A stretch of 64,000 bases of DNA from Hygrophila difformis (Eukaryota; Streptophyta; Magnoliopsida; Lamiales; Acanthaceae). Shown here piece after piece: positions 8,701 through 20,400 of this stretch; within the stretch, counting starts at the first letter, position 1, and each line of letters begins with the position of its first letter. The stretch is taken from assembly GCA_030278955.1 (NCBI GenBank), contig JAOANR010000014.1:24554068-24618067 (forward strand), given 5' to 3'. The position numbers and the translations under genes were made by a program. The notes beneath the pieces are model-generated. The model made no database searches and had not been told where the DNA came from. It was given only the letters and a program-made list of their open reading frames with translations.

Positions 8701-11599
8701 TGAAAACAAAAACAAAATAAATTTTCAATAAAAAATATCTTCGGTCGGCTATTTCTTGCTTCGGTCGAAGTCATCACATTGTGCGACCGAAGCTTTTTCT
8801 CGCGACCGAAGCTCAACTAATCATGCTTAAGTAATAGGCACTTCGGTCGGCTATTTTATCTTCGATCAGTCCGATCGAAGTCCCCGACCGAAGGGTTTTT
8901 TGTCTTTTCGGGTAGAAAAGTTATCTTTTAAGGGGTGGGTGTAAAAAACTTTTTTGCTATGTCTGACAGGACAACAGAGGCTATTACTTCTTATATATTT
9001 TGGTAATGGCTCCCCATTACTTTTCAGTTTTCAATGTTCATGTACTGGCATTTTGTTTTTGTCATTGGATTTAATGTGATCTGAATTCTTTTTATCTGAG
9101 CTCAACTTTTAGGTTTTTGTTCCTGAGTTGACTGTTCAGTGTGAAATAAAAGTGTTCCCTTTTGTAGCAATAGGATCTGCGTTCTTTTTCAATTTAAATA
9201 TTTGCCTTGGATAACAAAATTAAGAATAATGTGGAGGTGGGTCCCCTCGCTGGGGTTTTGATTGGGGTTAAGGATAATATTTGCACGCATGATATGCCCT
9301 CCACCGCGGGCTCCAAGCTCTTGGAAAATTACCGGCCGCCGTTTGATGCTACTGCTGTCAGAAAGCTAAGGGAGAGTGGAGCTATTGTTGTTGGGAAGAC
9401 CAATTTGGATGAGTTTGGAATGGGAAGTACAACTGAAGGCTCTGCATATCAAGTTAGTTTTGTTTCTTATTCGTTCTTCGGTAATTAATTGATATTTTGC
9501 TGGTTGAATATGGAGAAATGAGTCAACAATGATATAGTTGTTTTAGCATGTACTTTTGCTAGTGAATACTACAATTTTGAAGTCCATATGATATATACCA
9601 AATTGGTGTTTTAATCTGGTTTAGGGGGAAGAGAGTTGCAATTTTGGTATTATATTGTAGTAGTAGTAATTAGTACTGGAATGGGCCAAGTTTCCATGGG
9701 AGATGATTATTGCACTGGATTTGCAGATGTTATCTTTTTAATCCGCTAGTTGATGTTTAAACTGGATAAGGATTGTTTAACAGGCCTAATTTTTCATTGA
9801 GCTTTGTTCCTGATTCTTAGCTACATGACAAGGATTGTATGATACTAAAATGTATTCTTGTTAAAACCTTAAAGTTCTTGGCAAAATGGAATCACAGGAA
9901 TACAGGATTCATCATGTCTTTTATTCTACTAACTGTACGGCGACTGAATAGTAAGCATGGCAGTTGGTTAATATCTGGTGTCCATTTACAGGTTCAAGGA
10001 CCCAACTATTTCAATGATGATCCAGTAGGCCATTTTGACATTACTGATATTTGACCACTCATGAATGGCCCAGATTGTATCTTACTTATTCATAGATATT
10101 ACTAACAATTTTTAATCCACAAATTTATCTTGAAATAGATCTCTATATTAAAGAGCAATCATGAACTCATGTGTTGATGGAATGGAGGCCTTCTGGTTTT
10201 CTGTGGTTTTTTTCGTGTTGCTATGATACAAGCAAAGTTGAATAATGAATTGCATGTTTATCATCTGTAGTGAAAATATGTTTTTATTCAGGTGATATCC
10301 TCTATTCATTAGGTCACAGCTAATCCTTGGGATTTGTCACGGGTGCCAGGAGGATCATCAGGGGGTTCAGCTGCTGCTGTTTCTGCTGGACAATGCATGG
10401 TAGCCTTAGGAAGTGATACTGGAGGAAGTGTCTGGCAACCAGCATCTTTCTGTGGTGTTGTTGGACTTAAGCCAACATATGGTCGTGTCTCAAGGTATGG
10501 ACTTGTGGCTTATGCATCCTCCTTGGATGTTATTGGATGCATTGGTTCTTCAGTAGCTGATGCAGGAATTCTTCTTCACACAATTTCTGGCCATGACAAA
10601 TTTGATGCGGCAAGTAGCCAAAGAGTAAGCTTTTAGTCTCCAGTCCATATTTAATGTCCTTAAGTAAGAAGGAAACTTTAAATTTTATAGTCCTTGATTT
10701 TTATAATGTCTGGGGTTGGTTGGAAAAAAACATGTTCGAATATGTGCATGTCCACACACATATACATATATGTATGGTGCACTTAAGTTAGTTACATTGC
10801 CTTTTGTTGTATTTTAGATCTCATATACAAATCTTAAGTTTCGGAGTTTAGCTTCGCTGCAAATTTGCATTTAGGAGCCTTATATTTTGGCTCTTGTCAA
10901 CGTGGAAATAAAGACTCAACCTTCTTTATATTTATATTTCTAAGATTAATCATGCAAATTCTTAAAATTTAAATTTTATTTATTTAATTAATTTTTCAAG
11001 TCCTTATTATCTTAAGTTGTGTCTGCATCTCCAGGAAGTCCCAGATTTTGCTTCTCAGTTTGTTTCAGTAGATTACTTGAAATCTAAACCCTTGAAAGGG
11101 CTGAGGATTGGCATTATTCGTGAAACCTTTGAAGCAGGAGTTGATTCGGAAGTAATTTCTTCAGTCCAGAAGGCAGTTTCACATTTGGAAGAACTTGGAA
11201 GCACTGTGACTGAGGTATCTTTTCTGTTCAAATATTGTGTTAAGAGTCCCCTTCTGACTCCGTCAGTATGTTGGATTTTCTTCATAACAGAGTATTTTTA
11301 TATTCAGGTTTCATTGCCTTCATTTTCCCTTGGATTGCCAGCTTACTACATTCTAGCAGCATCTGAATCATCATCAAATTTGTCTCGCTATGATGGTGTC
11401 AGGTTGTAATCTAACCTTGGTATGGTTTATGCTCTATGTGTTGGGGAGATATCTGGGAAGTGAATAAACTGTGAGAAAGATGATATGGTTTCCAAACCGA
11501 GAATTCAGTGGGGGATGAATGGTTGATGGTTATGGGTGTGTAAAGTGGGAAGGTATGATGATGGTTTCACTTTTCATTTATCACTCTAAATAGCACATA

Positions 11600-11857
11600 C
11601 TCCCTCCGTCCCAGCTAACGTGTCCTGTTTGACTTTTTGACACTGTTCATTGTTCTACTTTGACTCGATTTTATTGCATGTGTATATTGGAAAAAATAAT
11701 CGAGTTGGGTCTTGTTAGAATCGTATAATCATGTAGTTTTAGAATATATATTTTATATAATTTTTTGTTGTACACATTTTGAGATATTAGCGGTTGAAAA
11801 AGTGCATTGGATTGTGTGCAAAAGTGAAACAAGACAAGTTAAGTGGGACGGAGGGAG
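11600..11857. mobile_element. Stowaway-type MITE in GATA intron 4
   Basis: The 258 bp element starts CTCCCTCCGTCCC and ends GGGACGGAGGGAG, flanked on both sides by TA (11598-11599, 11858-11859). These are the TIR and TSD of Stowaway (Tc1/mariner-type) MITEs. The same family occurs inverted at 14415-14673 and 23473-23731. Confidence 0.9.
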
Positions 11858-12869
11858 TATATAATAGTTTTAGCCTCTTGGGGGAATAGCTTATGTAAGT
11901 TTGGTCCTGTCAATTTGTGGCAAATATTTATTCTTTATTATGAAGTGAGCAGATATGGCTTAATGACTTATAATGGAAATAGCTTCAGTAATTCCCATTA
12001 ACATTATATTAATGTATCATTACAGATATGGAAACCAGATTTTTGGAGATGAGCTTAGTTCTCTTTATGGTGATTCCCGTGCCAATGGGTTCGGTTGTGA
12101 GGTATAAATTTTCAAAATATTTACTGGGAATAGTTTTGTTTAGCATGTACTATGAGTTTTAAATCACAATCTTATTATGATAACATCCTTATTGACACAT
12201 ATCTTCATATTTTGTGGTTGAAAGAACTACCCATAATTGACTTGGCAACATATCTTCTGATGTTACAGGTTAAAATGAGAATTCTAACGGGTACATATGC
12301 TCTTTCTGCTGGTTACTATGATGCATATTACAAGCGTGCGCAACAGGTGTGTCTATTGTTGCTCTAATTTTGTAGCTTCTGTTATTAAGAGATTAAGATA
12401 TCTCCAATTGTGATATGCCATAGAAGGAATTTGGTGACTTTGTTTGGTATATTTTATTCCGAAGGTTATGATTTGATCTTTAATTTTAAAAAATATGCAC
12501 TTATCATGTGATGAAATTTGATTTTTTCTACTGGCATTCAGGTTAGAACTATCATTCGCAATAGTTTCAAGGAAGCTTTGGACAAAAATGATATCTTGTT
12601 ATCTCCTGCTGCGCCATCTGTTGCTTACAAGATGGGTTCAGTATCTACAGCTTTGTGTGTTCTCTGCAATCTCAAATTGGCTTTTATATATGCATCATTG
12701 TTGTTAAATGACTTCCATCACCTTTTGGAGTAAGCTTTCTGGTGAAGTGGTGATTTAACATGGTAGAGAGCAGGAGAGGTCTCATGCTTGAATCATCACC
12801 AGTTCTCATTTGTGAACAATTTGTTCAAAACAGAAAATGGATGTCAAGAGATGTTTTCAGTAAACATTA

Positions 12870-13025
12870 ATACTCGAGTGTCGGCAAAGGTGTGTGGGAG
12901 CCCCAGCCACACAAATTACAAAGGGATATAGGGGAGGGAGGGATAGGGGGTTGGGTCGGGAATCGAACCACCAACCATAAAGTTGGAAGTGGACTACGCC
13001 AAGTTCTCATCTCCGATGTCAGGAG
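12870..13025 (-). mobile_element. tRNA-derived SINE-like insertion in a GATA intron
   Basis: On the minus strand the sequence carries a polymerase III A-box-like TTGGCGTAGTCC (complement of 12991-13002). About 30 bases later is a B box, GGTTCGATTCCC (complement of 12958-12969), then a C-rich body and a T-rich end. This is the head of plant tRNA-related SINEs. The ends and TSD are not resolved, and it lies between the exons ending at 12635 and starting at 13165. Confidence 0.55.
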
Positions 13026-14218
13026 TATATGTTATTAGATTAAGCTTTTAGATAATTTGGACTTTTACAATTCACTTTTGGTTATACGAAACTAAAACTG
13101 CCAAATTGGCTTCGGCCCTCCTTCCGAAAAAAATAAAACTAACGGAATTCCTATTTATGTCCAGGCGAGAAAAAAGATGACCCATTGGCAATGTATGCAC
13201 GAGATATAATGACTGTGAGTCTTGGAAGTGTTATAATACCTTAGTGAATGTTTGTTTTGAGCAAGTGGGAATCCATAACCTTATGCAGTGATCCTGATTT
13301 TCTGCCATAATTTTTATGTAAAATAATGATGCAGGTGAATGTGAACTTGGCTGGTTTGCCTGCATTGGTTTTACCTTGCGGGTTTGTTAATGCAGGGTCA
13401 GCTCGCCTGCCTGTTGGATTTCAAATGATTGGAGCTGCTTTAAATGAGGTATGATGAATAAAGCCTGGTCTCTGAATGCCCGCCACATTACTCATTGGAA
13501 GGATTTGTTCCTTCCCCAAATGAAAATCAAACTAAAATATTTTCTTACACAAAGCTGAAAGAACTTATAAGCTACTATATAACATGAAAAATCATTCCCT
13601 GCCGGCTGCCTCGATTGACGTTTCCTAAAATGTGATTGCAGGAAAAGTTGTTGAAAATTGGCCACATATTTGAGCAAACTCTTGAGGGTTACTCTTTTGT
13701 GCCTCCCATCATTGGAGATGAGGAATAGATATATTCTTGTTGGCGTTGCGACTAACCAACCACTTAGCAACAGCTTATCAGCAAGAAATAGGCAACTGGC
13801 AAGTATTATTTATACTTGCAGAAGAGCCACAATGTCTTGAAGATGGAATTGTTTCCTCTTTTGGAAATATCTGCACTTTTTTTTTGGTTAACATTTTTTG
13901 CTGATTGCAGGTAAGTATTGAAGGGAGTAGTTACGGTGCGATCAAGCATTTTGGTAGCACATCAAGACAGTTCATCTTGACCATTAAAAATGATCCAATG
14001 GTTGTAATATCAAAAGGTTATAATGGTTAAAAAAAATGTAGCCCTATATTTAGTAAGATGATTATAAACAATTAATTCTTACAATTTTAAAGATTTTGTA
14101 TCCGTAAATAGATATTAATGAATTTGCAACATATTTATTTCCATTTACAAGAAAAAACATACCTTTGACTATAGATGCTTTTAATAACATAACAATAATA
14201 CATCACCCATATATGTAG

Positions 14219-14778
14219 GTCGCTCAAAAGAACATTATCAAGTCGCTGAAATTTTCTATATCACGTAGCTGAAACGCACACATCTCATCGCTGAAATGTA
14301 CATACCTGGGTCGCTGAAAAATACCAACTACAGTCGCTGAAATAAATATTATCAAGTCGCTGAAATATACATTATCATGTTGCTGAAATACACATAGGTA
14401 ATCGCTGAAAAGTACCCCCTCCGTCCCACTTAACTTGTCTTGTTTCACTTTTGCACACAATCCAATGCACTTTTTTAATCGGTAATATCTCAAAATGTAT
14501 ACAACAAAAAATTATGTAAAATATATATTCTAAAACTACATGACTATACGATTCTAACAAGACCAAACTCAACTATTTTTTCGAAATATATACATGCAAT
14601 AAAATCGAGTCAAAGTAGAACAATGAACAGTGTCAAAAAGTCAAACAGGACACGTTAGCTGGGACGGAGGGAGCACTATATATGGTCGCTGAAATATACT
14701 ACAACATGTCACTAAAATAGATCATATCATGTCGCTGACATCATAAGTTGCTGAAAAAGGCACTACTATGTCGCTGAA
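14219..14778 (+). repeat. Array of ~14 GTCGCTGAAA motifs at 21-26 bp spacing
   Basis: Direct copies (GTCGCTGAAA, with TTGCTGAAA, TAGCTGAAA and TCACTAAAA variants) lie near 14220, 14242, 14266, 14287, 14311, 14334, 14356, 14380, 14402, 14687, 14708, 14733, 14750 and 14770. The spacers are AT-rich and unrelated. The series is interrupted by the Stowaway MITE at 14415-14673. A second copy is at 23277-23836. Confidence 0.85.
14415..14673. mobile_element. Stowaway-type MITE inside the GTCGCTGAA array
   Basis: TIRs CCCCTCCGTCCC and GGGACGGAGGGAG enclose ~259 bp that is the reverse complement of the MITE at 11600-11857. A TA precedes it, while CA follows, so the TSD has decayed by one base. Its position within the motif array shows the array is older than the insertion. 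Confidence 0.88.
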
Positions 14779-15281
14779 AAAGGCTTCCATGGTCAGGCGG
14801 TGTGTTCCATTGGTTGCTGGTGCAAGATGAGAGGATGGATCTCGCTTGAGGGCAGGCACCTTTGTGTGTGGTCCTTGGTCAGAGGGGAAGATTGTTGGGT
14901 TCAAATCAAGTCTCAAATGGAGAATACAAAGGAAGCTTGCCTTGCATAAAAAGTATTTCCCTAATTTGATTAGTATGAGGTATCGGCCAAAAGCGAACAA
15001 TATGATATACTAATGTTGGAGTTAGGTTGGGAGTCCTGGCCCCTTACAGATGATTTGCAAAATACCTATTTACTTCATTAGTAGAATTGAACAGACCACG
15101 AAACTAATTTACATGTATTCTGACATGGATGTCATGACACATGGCATCATGATTCCTTATTTTCCCGAGGGCTCGGTTTTGAAGCACCGAATAAAGAAGT
15201 TTATTAATTCAGTCTCTTTATTTTTATTTCAGGAAGCAGATAAATTGGAGCCGAAGAAGGAGCCCAGATTGCAGCTGATAA

Positions 15282-16586
15282 TGTAGGTTGAAGAATACCG
15301 GAAACGCCCGGGTCCCATTAATTTGGGACGCACTTTGTCGAATTAAATCCAGAAGGAAGGAGACCTCTAGATGAATTACAGACCAAAATAGCATAACGAG
15401 GTCTAAAAGGAGGACACCATCGCCATCGCCACCGCCACCAGAACACCACCGCTGCTGCCCGGAACAGTGCCGTCAACACCGCCATCGCCAGAAAGGTCAT
15501 CGGAAGTTCACCGGAGGTCATCGGAATCTGACCGGAATTTCACCGGAAAAGTCGTCGCCGTCGCCGGTGAATGGCTGGTCAAGGCCGGAACAGTAGTCAC
15601 CGATTGTGGGTCCCAGCCGCAAGTGAGTTCCATGTATTCTTCAAATTTTGGCCAAGTATTGGAGTTGGTACGATGGTCTACCCTCAGGTAGGATGGGCAC
15701 AAACCCATCGAATTGTACCTGTTGGTATCCACTGAACCCGCAGCCACCTTCACGTGCTCGATCTGCGGGAGCCGCGTCTGCACGCGAGTACGATGGGTAA
15801 GCCTCCATCGAACACGACAGCCCATCGCACCTGACTCCCTTCCGCACCAATTTTTCATGCTGCTTCCATTTTTGAGCTTCAATTGATGAAATTATGATTG
15901 GTTCGATCTGTACACCCTTCCAACACGCAGCGATCACTTTTGTCCTTTGGGTTTATTAAATATCTAGTTAGCCTTTAATTATGTAATTTGTGGTTTGGCA
16001 TATAAATAGACCTCCCACACTCTTTGTATTTACTTTGATTATTATTGAAAATTTCCTTCATATTTTTCAAAGTCATTTTGAGAGCATCTAAACCGTGCTC
16101 TCACACATTTGTGAAATTCTTTGGATTGTTTACACCATTGAAGATTGGAGCTTGCTTCGATGCCCCTTAATGGAGGATGCACTCATGAAGCTCACTTGTT
16201 TTGAGCAGATCTCATATTCTCCCTTGGCCTTACTTAGTCCCATTTCTCCATAAGTTCTCTTATACTTTTTATTTTTATGCTATTAATTAATGTTCTTGTT
16301 CTTCTCTTACTTGTCCATCATTCCGATATTAGCTTAGCAAGCATTTCGATCCATGGTATATTCGGGCAATATGTGAAATATATTTATGTTCCACCTTTGC
16401 AATATATTAAGGTTTCTTTCTATTGATCTTTCATATATCTCATAAAAATTGCCGAAATTACCTCTGAATTTAATGTGTCACCGCCTCAAGTTCATCTATG
16501 GTTCCGATCCGTACAGTCAAATTCCTTGGCTTATCTATTTTAACCATGTATTCCAAAAATTGGGTTCAAATTTACTTCCCTCGACA
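15282..16586 (+). mobile_element. Possible solo LTR or LTR-like block
   Basis: The block begins TGTAGG and ends CTCGACA (TGT...ACA), flanked by GATAA and GAGAA, an imperfect 5 bp match. It contains a TATA box (TATAAATAG, 16001-16009) followed by a T-rich leader-like stretch, as in LTR U3-R-U5 regions. GCC/ATC triplet-rich sequence (15420-15570) lies upstream. No internal region or PBS accompanies it, so the assignment is tentative. It is repeated within copy 2 at 24340-25644. Confidence 0.3.
16001..16009 (+). promoter_or_regulatory. TATA box of the LTR-like block
   Basis: TATAAATAG is preceded by GGTTTGGCA and followed ~30 bp later by a pyrimidine-rich leader-like stretch. It is the best core-promoter match in the 2,951 bp repeat; the second copy is at 25059-25067. 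Confidence 0.4.
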
Positions 16587-16683
16587 GAGAATTTGACATT
16601 CGCTCATATGTGCTTTAAAAAATTTTGACTTGTTTGGTTGCAATTTTCTTATACTACATGTTTATACAAATTAAAATGCACAC

Positions 16684-17369
16684 TGTTAATACTGTGTTAT
16701 GACAACTTAACCTTGTACTTTTCATTGAGATGTTTATCAGGTGTTGGCACATCAGGCTGACGACGACATTAACTCTGCAGGCAGTTATTTGTGTCTTTCT
16801 ATTTAATCGCAGAGTCTGTAATCTAGATAGAATTATTCATTGTGAAGTATTATTCATTGATTAGATTACAAAGTTATAGAGAGAGAGTCTTTTTGTTTTC
16901 GTTCTTCAAGATTTGAGTTGATCATATTCATTTGAAGAATCGAGAATCAAGAAAGGGATTACTTTGATAATATCTGAAGATATTTGAGCGTTCTACTATT
17001 GAAAGAATCTGGAGCAATCCGGTGAAGAGATGGAAATCACATGGTGAATGACAGACTGAGGTCCGATCTTGAAGATTGCAACTAGGGGAGTTTCCTACAG
17101 ACGTTGAGGGGGAGTTCCGACGACGTCTGCTCAACTAGGTTTGATCATCTAGTGGTGAGGTTGATCTTGAGTTAGATTTTGGATAGTGAGTCTGTATTCG
17201 TGATTTTTAGTCTATTGGAGTCACCTGGATTGGTATCCCCCAGATGTAGGTCGGAAGGACCGAACTGGGTCATCAAATTGGTTGTTTTCTTTTACTGCTT
17301 TCATTATTACGTCGTTATAACATAGCATAAACAACCATAACCGAATCTTGAGTGTTTAAGGGACCTACA
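16684..17369 (+). repeat. 5' LTR of the Copia element
   Basis: About 686 bp starting TGTTAATACTG and ending GGGACCTACA, with TGT...ACA termini, followed after 3 bases by the primer-binding site. Its first base is where the two copies of the 2,951 bp repeat stop matching, which independently fixes the insertion point. Confidence 0.8.
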
Positions 17370-17372
17370 AAT

Positions 17373-17384
17373 TGGTATCAGAGC
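17373..17384 (+). promoter_or_regulatory. Primer-binding site, tRNA-iMet type
   Basis: TGGTATCAGAGC is the standard plant Copia primer-binding site, complementary to the 3' end of initiator tRNA-Met. It lies 3 bases after the LTR end. Confidence 0.9.
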
Positions 17385-17434
17385 GAGTTCTCTAACGTAA
17401 CTGAGAAAATCCATTCATTCAAGATTCAAGAAAC

Positions 17435-20400
17435 ATGAGTCGAGAAGGAGCGTCTAACACTCGTCCACCATTGTTCGACGGAAATGACTATGCCTATTGG
17501 AAAGCCAGGATGCGCAATTACCTGCTGGCACAAGGAGATGGTGTTTGGGACTCAGTCTTGGAGCCATGGATTCATCCAACAAGAACTATTCGATCTGGAG
17601 AAGGAGAAACAGCCACAACTACAATTCGACCCGCGACAAATGCCGAGCTCACACAGGCCGAGAGGACTGCAAGATCAGCGAATTATACAGCTCTCAATGC
17701 GATTAGTGGTGCAATGGACGAAGCGCAATTCAGAATGATCGCCAACTGCACATCTGCTTACGAGGCTTGGAACTTCTTGGAGACACAACACGAAGGTTCT
17801 GAAGATGTCAAGACGACGCGTCTACAACGGATTGAATCGATTTTTGACAGTTTAAGGATGACGAACGATGAGGATATCACTTCATACTTTGGGAGATTTC
17901 AAGACATTGTTAATCAAGCAACAGCTCTTGGAATGACCTTTGAAACATCTAAGCTCGTGAGGAAGTTTCTTAGAACTGTGTCTAAGAAGTATTCTGCGAA
18001 GGTTGCAGCCCTTGAAGAGGTGGAGAAAATTAAGACCATGTCATTGAGAGAACTAGTCGGCATTCTTCAAACATATGAGATCAATCACTTAGCCACTGAA
18101 AGATCAAGCAAGAACATTGCATTCAAGGCTGAGGAAGAACCTGCTGAAAGCTTTGAAGAAGAGGTTTCTTTGCTCTCAAAGAGAATCGGTAGAATGCTTC
18201 AGAATAAGCATTTCAAGAAATTTCAAAAAAAGAACAGATGTTCTGACAACCCAGTGACAACCGAGAAGCAGAACAACAAATTTGAGAAGAAAACTGATGG
18301 GAAATTCAGGAAATCAAAGAAGGATAGAGATGATGACAGATCCGAGAAATCTTCTGAGATTATATGTTTTGAATGTAATGGGAGAGGCCATGTCAGAAAG
18401 GAGTGTCCTACTGCCAAGAAAATGAGAGGAAATGCACTTCAAGCTACACTAAGTGATAATGATTCAGAAGATGAACCTGAGGAAGAACAATCCAGTGATG
18501 AAGATGATGTAGTTGCCTTTGTTACGAGAGAAGCCAGTCCAGATCCCTTGGAAGGTAATCCTGAGTCAATAAAGTTAATTGCTGACATGTCATCTATTGT
18601 TTCAGGTGAATCAGGTAGTCTTTATGCCGAGCTTGTTGAAATCTATGAAGAACTAAAGGAAGAATATGAAGAAGCTGTACAGGAGAATGAGCAGTTGTTG
18701 AAACAACTCACTGACATCCGTCTGACTCTGGATAAAGCAGAAGCTGAAAAGATTAAGGCAATTGATGATCTAAAGGTTCTTAAGGGAAAGTATGATGAAG
18801 TGAAGCTTCAAATTTCTACTGTGACTAAAGAGAAGGAATCACTCAGAGAGGAATCTATAAAATTGAAAGTTAGAGTTGCTGACCTAGAGAAGACGACCAA
18901 AGGGAAAGGTAAACTTGATGAAGTTTTGTCTATTGGAAAAAGCTATAGAGACATGACTGGTATTGGGTACAAGAATCAAGCATCTACTGGAAAGAGACTA
19001 TTTGTTAGTGGTGGAAATCTGAATGCTGAAGAAAATTCACTGACACGTCAGAATGTTCCTACATCACCCAAACGACGAAGAGACTGTCTCTATTGCAACT
19101 TACCTGGTCATTCAGCTGAAACGTGCATGAGGATAGTTCGTGATCTTATGAACGGACGTCCAGTAGTTTGGCCTCATGAAGACCTAAAGAAGAAGATTCG
19201 AATTCAGATGGAATGGGTGCCAAAGAGGAAGGAAAGTAATTGCTTTGTTGTTCTATCATCTCAGCAACAACCACGTTCCAGAAAGTGGTACTTTGATTCA
19301 GGCTGTTCTAGACACATGACAGGTAGTAAGGAGATCCTCAATAACTTTACAGACAAAGACTGTGGAGATGTAGTCTTTGGTGATGGTGCCAGAAGCAAGA
19401 TCACTGGTTATGGTAATGTAAAGGATGGTGAACTTTCTAAACTTTCTAGAGTTTATCATGTTGAAGGGCTTACTACTAATCTCATTTCAATTAGTCAATT
19501 ATGTGATGAAGATTCTCTTGTTATTTTTAACAAATTTCTTTGTCAAGTATTTGATCACAGGAGAAACAATATTATGTCTGGTAAACGTTCTAAGAACAAT
19601 TGCTATACTTTGGAGGCTAATCTAGATCAGGCACTTGTAAGCATAGATGACCTCACAAATTTATGGCACAAGAAGCTTGGACATCTCAACTATCAATCAT
19701 TGTACAAGCTAAGTTGTTCAGCCGCTGTCAGAGGTCTGCCTAAACTACACAACAACAAAGATCTTACATGTGTGGACTGTTCAAAAGGAAAACAAACCCG
19801 AGCTCAACATAAGAAGACAGATGGAGTCTCTACAGATCATTGCTTAGAACTAATTCATATGGATCTTATGGGTCCAACAGAAACTGAAAGCCTAAATGGC
19901 AAAAGGTATGTTTTAGTTTGTGTTGATGATTTTTCGAGATTCACTTGGGTATGTTTTCTCAGGAGCAAAGATGAAGCCTTCCAACACTTTAAAAAGCTAA
20001 GCCTGAAGTTGATGAATGAAAAGCAAACTAAAATTCAAAGGATCCGTTCTGATCATGGTAGAGAGTTTGAGAATCAGGAGTTTGAACTTTTCTGCAACAA
20101 CCATGGAATATTTCATGAGTACTCTGCCCCAAAGACACCTCAACAGAATGGAATTGCTGAAAGGAAGAATAGGACACTTCAAGAGATGGCACGTTCAATG
20201 CTACATGCTACTGCACTTGGAAAATCATTTTGGGCCGAAGCAATTCATACAGCTTGCCACATCATCAATCGTGTGTTGTTGAGACCTCATACTAACAACA
20301 CTCCATATCAAATCTGGAATGGTAAAACTCCTACTGTTAAATACTTTCATATTTTTGGATGTAAATGTTTTGTCTACAGGGATAGAGAGCAAATTAAGAA

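Larger units (their letters stand above)
4735..8905. repeat. Dispersed CTTCGATCGG / CCGACCGAAG palindromic motif family
   Basis: The motif recurs at about 4735-4796, 5876-5938, 6081-6138, 6285-6305, 6771-6830, 6968-7030, 7177-7236, 8741-8815 and 8850-8905. At 4754-4774 it forms a perfect inverted repeat with 10 bp arms CTTCGATCGG and a 1 bp centre. Other copies form an 8 bp stem CTTCGATC/GATCGAAG with a GGCTT loop, usually followed by GACCGAAG-type half sites and CTCAACTAATCATG. These GC-containing islands stand out from more than 80% AT surroundings. Confidence 0.75.
9198..13728 (+). pseudogene. GATA: Glutamyl-tRNA(Gln) amidotransferase subunit A, 5'-truncated, amidase signature altered
   Basis: GatA is the amidase of the GatCAB complex, which converts Glu-tRNA(Gln) to Gln-tRNA(Gln) in plastids and mitochondria. 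Ten exons: ~9198-9452, 10313-10624, 11035-11214, 11308-11402, 12026-12101, 12269-12346, 12542-12635, 13165-13214, 13335-13448, 13642-13728. All borders are GT-AG, phases match, and they give about 444 residues to the TAG stop. Visible landmarks are GVKDN (catalytic Lys), [10 protein letters not shown] (cis-Ser region), GSDTGGSV (nucleophile Ser) and [18 protein letters not shown]. Plant GatA is about 540 residues. The transit peptide and N-terminal ~90 residues are absent, with an in-frame TAA at 9195-9197 and no acceptor site where the reading frame starts. The signature normally reads GGSVRQP, but here it is GGSVWQP (TGG at 10433-10435). The rest is well kept, so the gene is either a recently broken copy or has a distant first exon I cannot see. 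Confidence 0.8.
13734..16684. repeat. 2,951 bp direct repeat, copy 1 (from GATA 3' flank to the Copia LTR)
   Basis: The sequence recurs at 22792-25742 with a constant offset of 9,058 bp. I found one substitution (TTAATGAAT versus TTAATAAAT near 14118/23176). It begins 6 bp after the GATA stop codon and includes the presumed GATA 3' UTR, a GTCGCTGAA array, a Stowaway MITE and an LTR-like block. It ends exactly where the Copia LTR begins. No convincing gene lies within; small frames in it are not supported by codon content or homology. Confidence 0.95.

Noticed and set aside
14224..14493. 89-codon minus-strand frame (also 23282-23551)
   Set aside because: It reads through the GTCGCTGAA array into the MITE; the repeating FSDLI-like peptide is only the translated motif.
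14219..14778. CRISPR-like repeat-spacer array
   Set aside because: The repeat is only ~10 bp and degenerate, the DNA is plant nuclear, and no cas-like genes exist. Spaced binding sites explain it better.
15318..15937. Overlapping frames of 67-124 codons in the 2,951 bp repeat
   Set aside because: They arise from GCC/ATC triplet-rich sequence on both strands, show no domain, and lie in an LTR-like block.
17373..17384. tRNA gene fragment
   Set aside because: TGGTATCAGAGC matches a tRNA only because it is a retrotransposon primer-binding site; no cloverleaf surrounds it.
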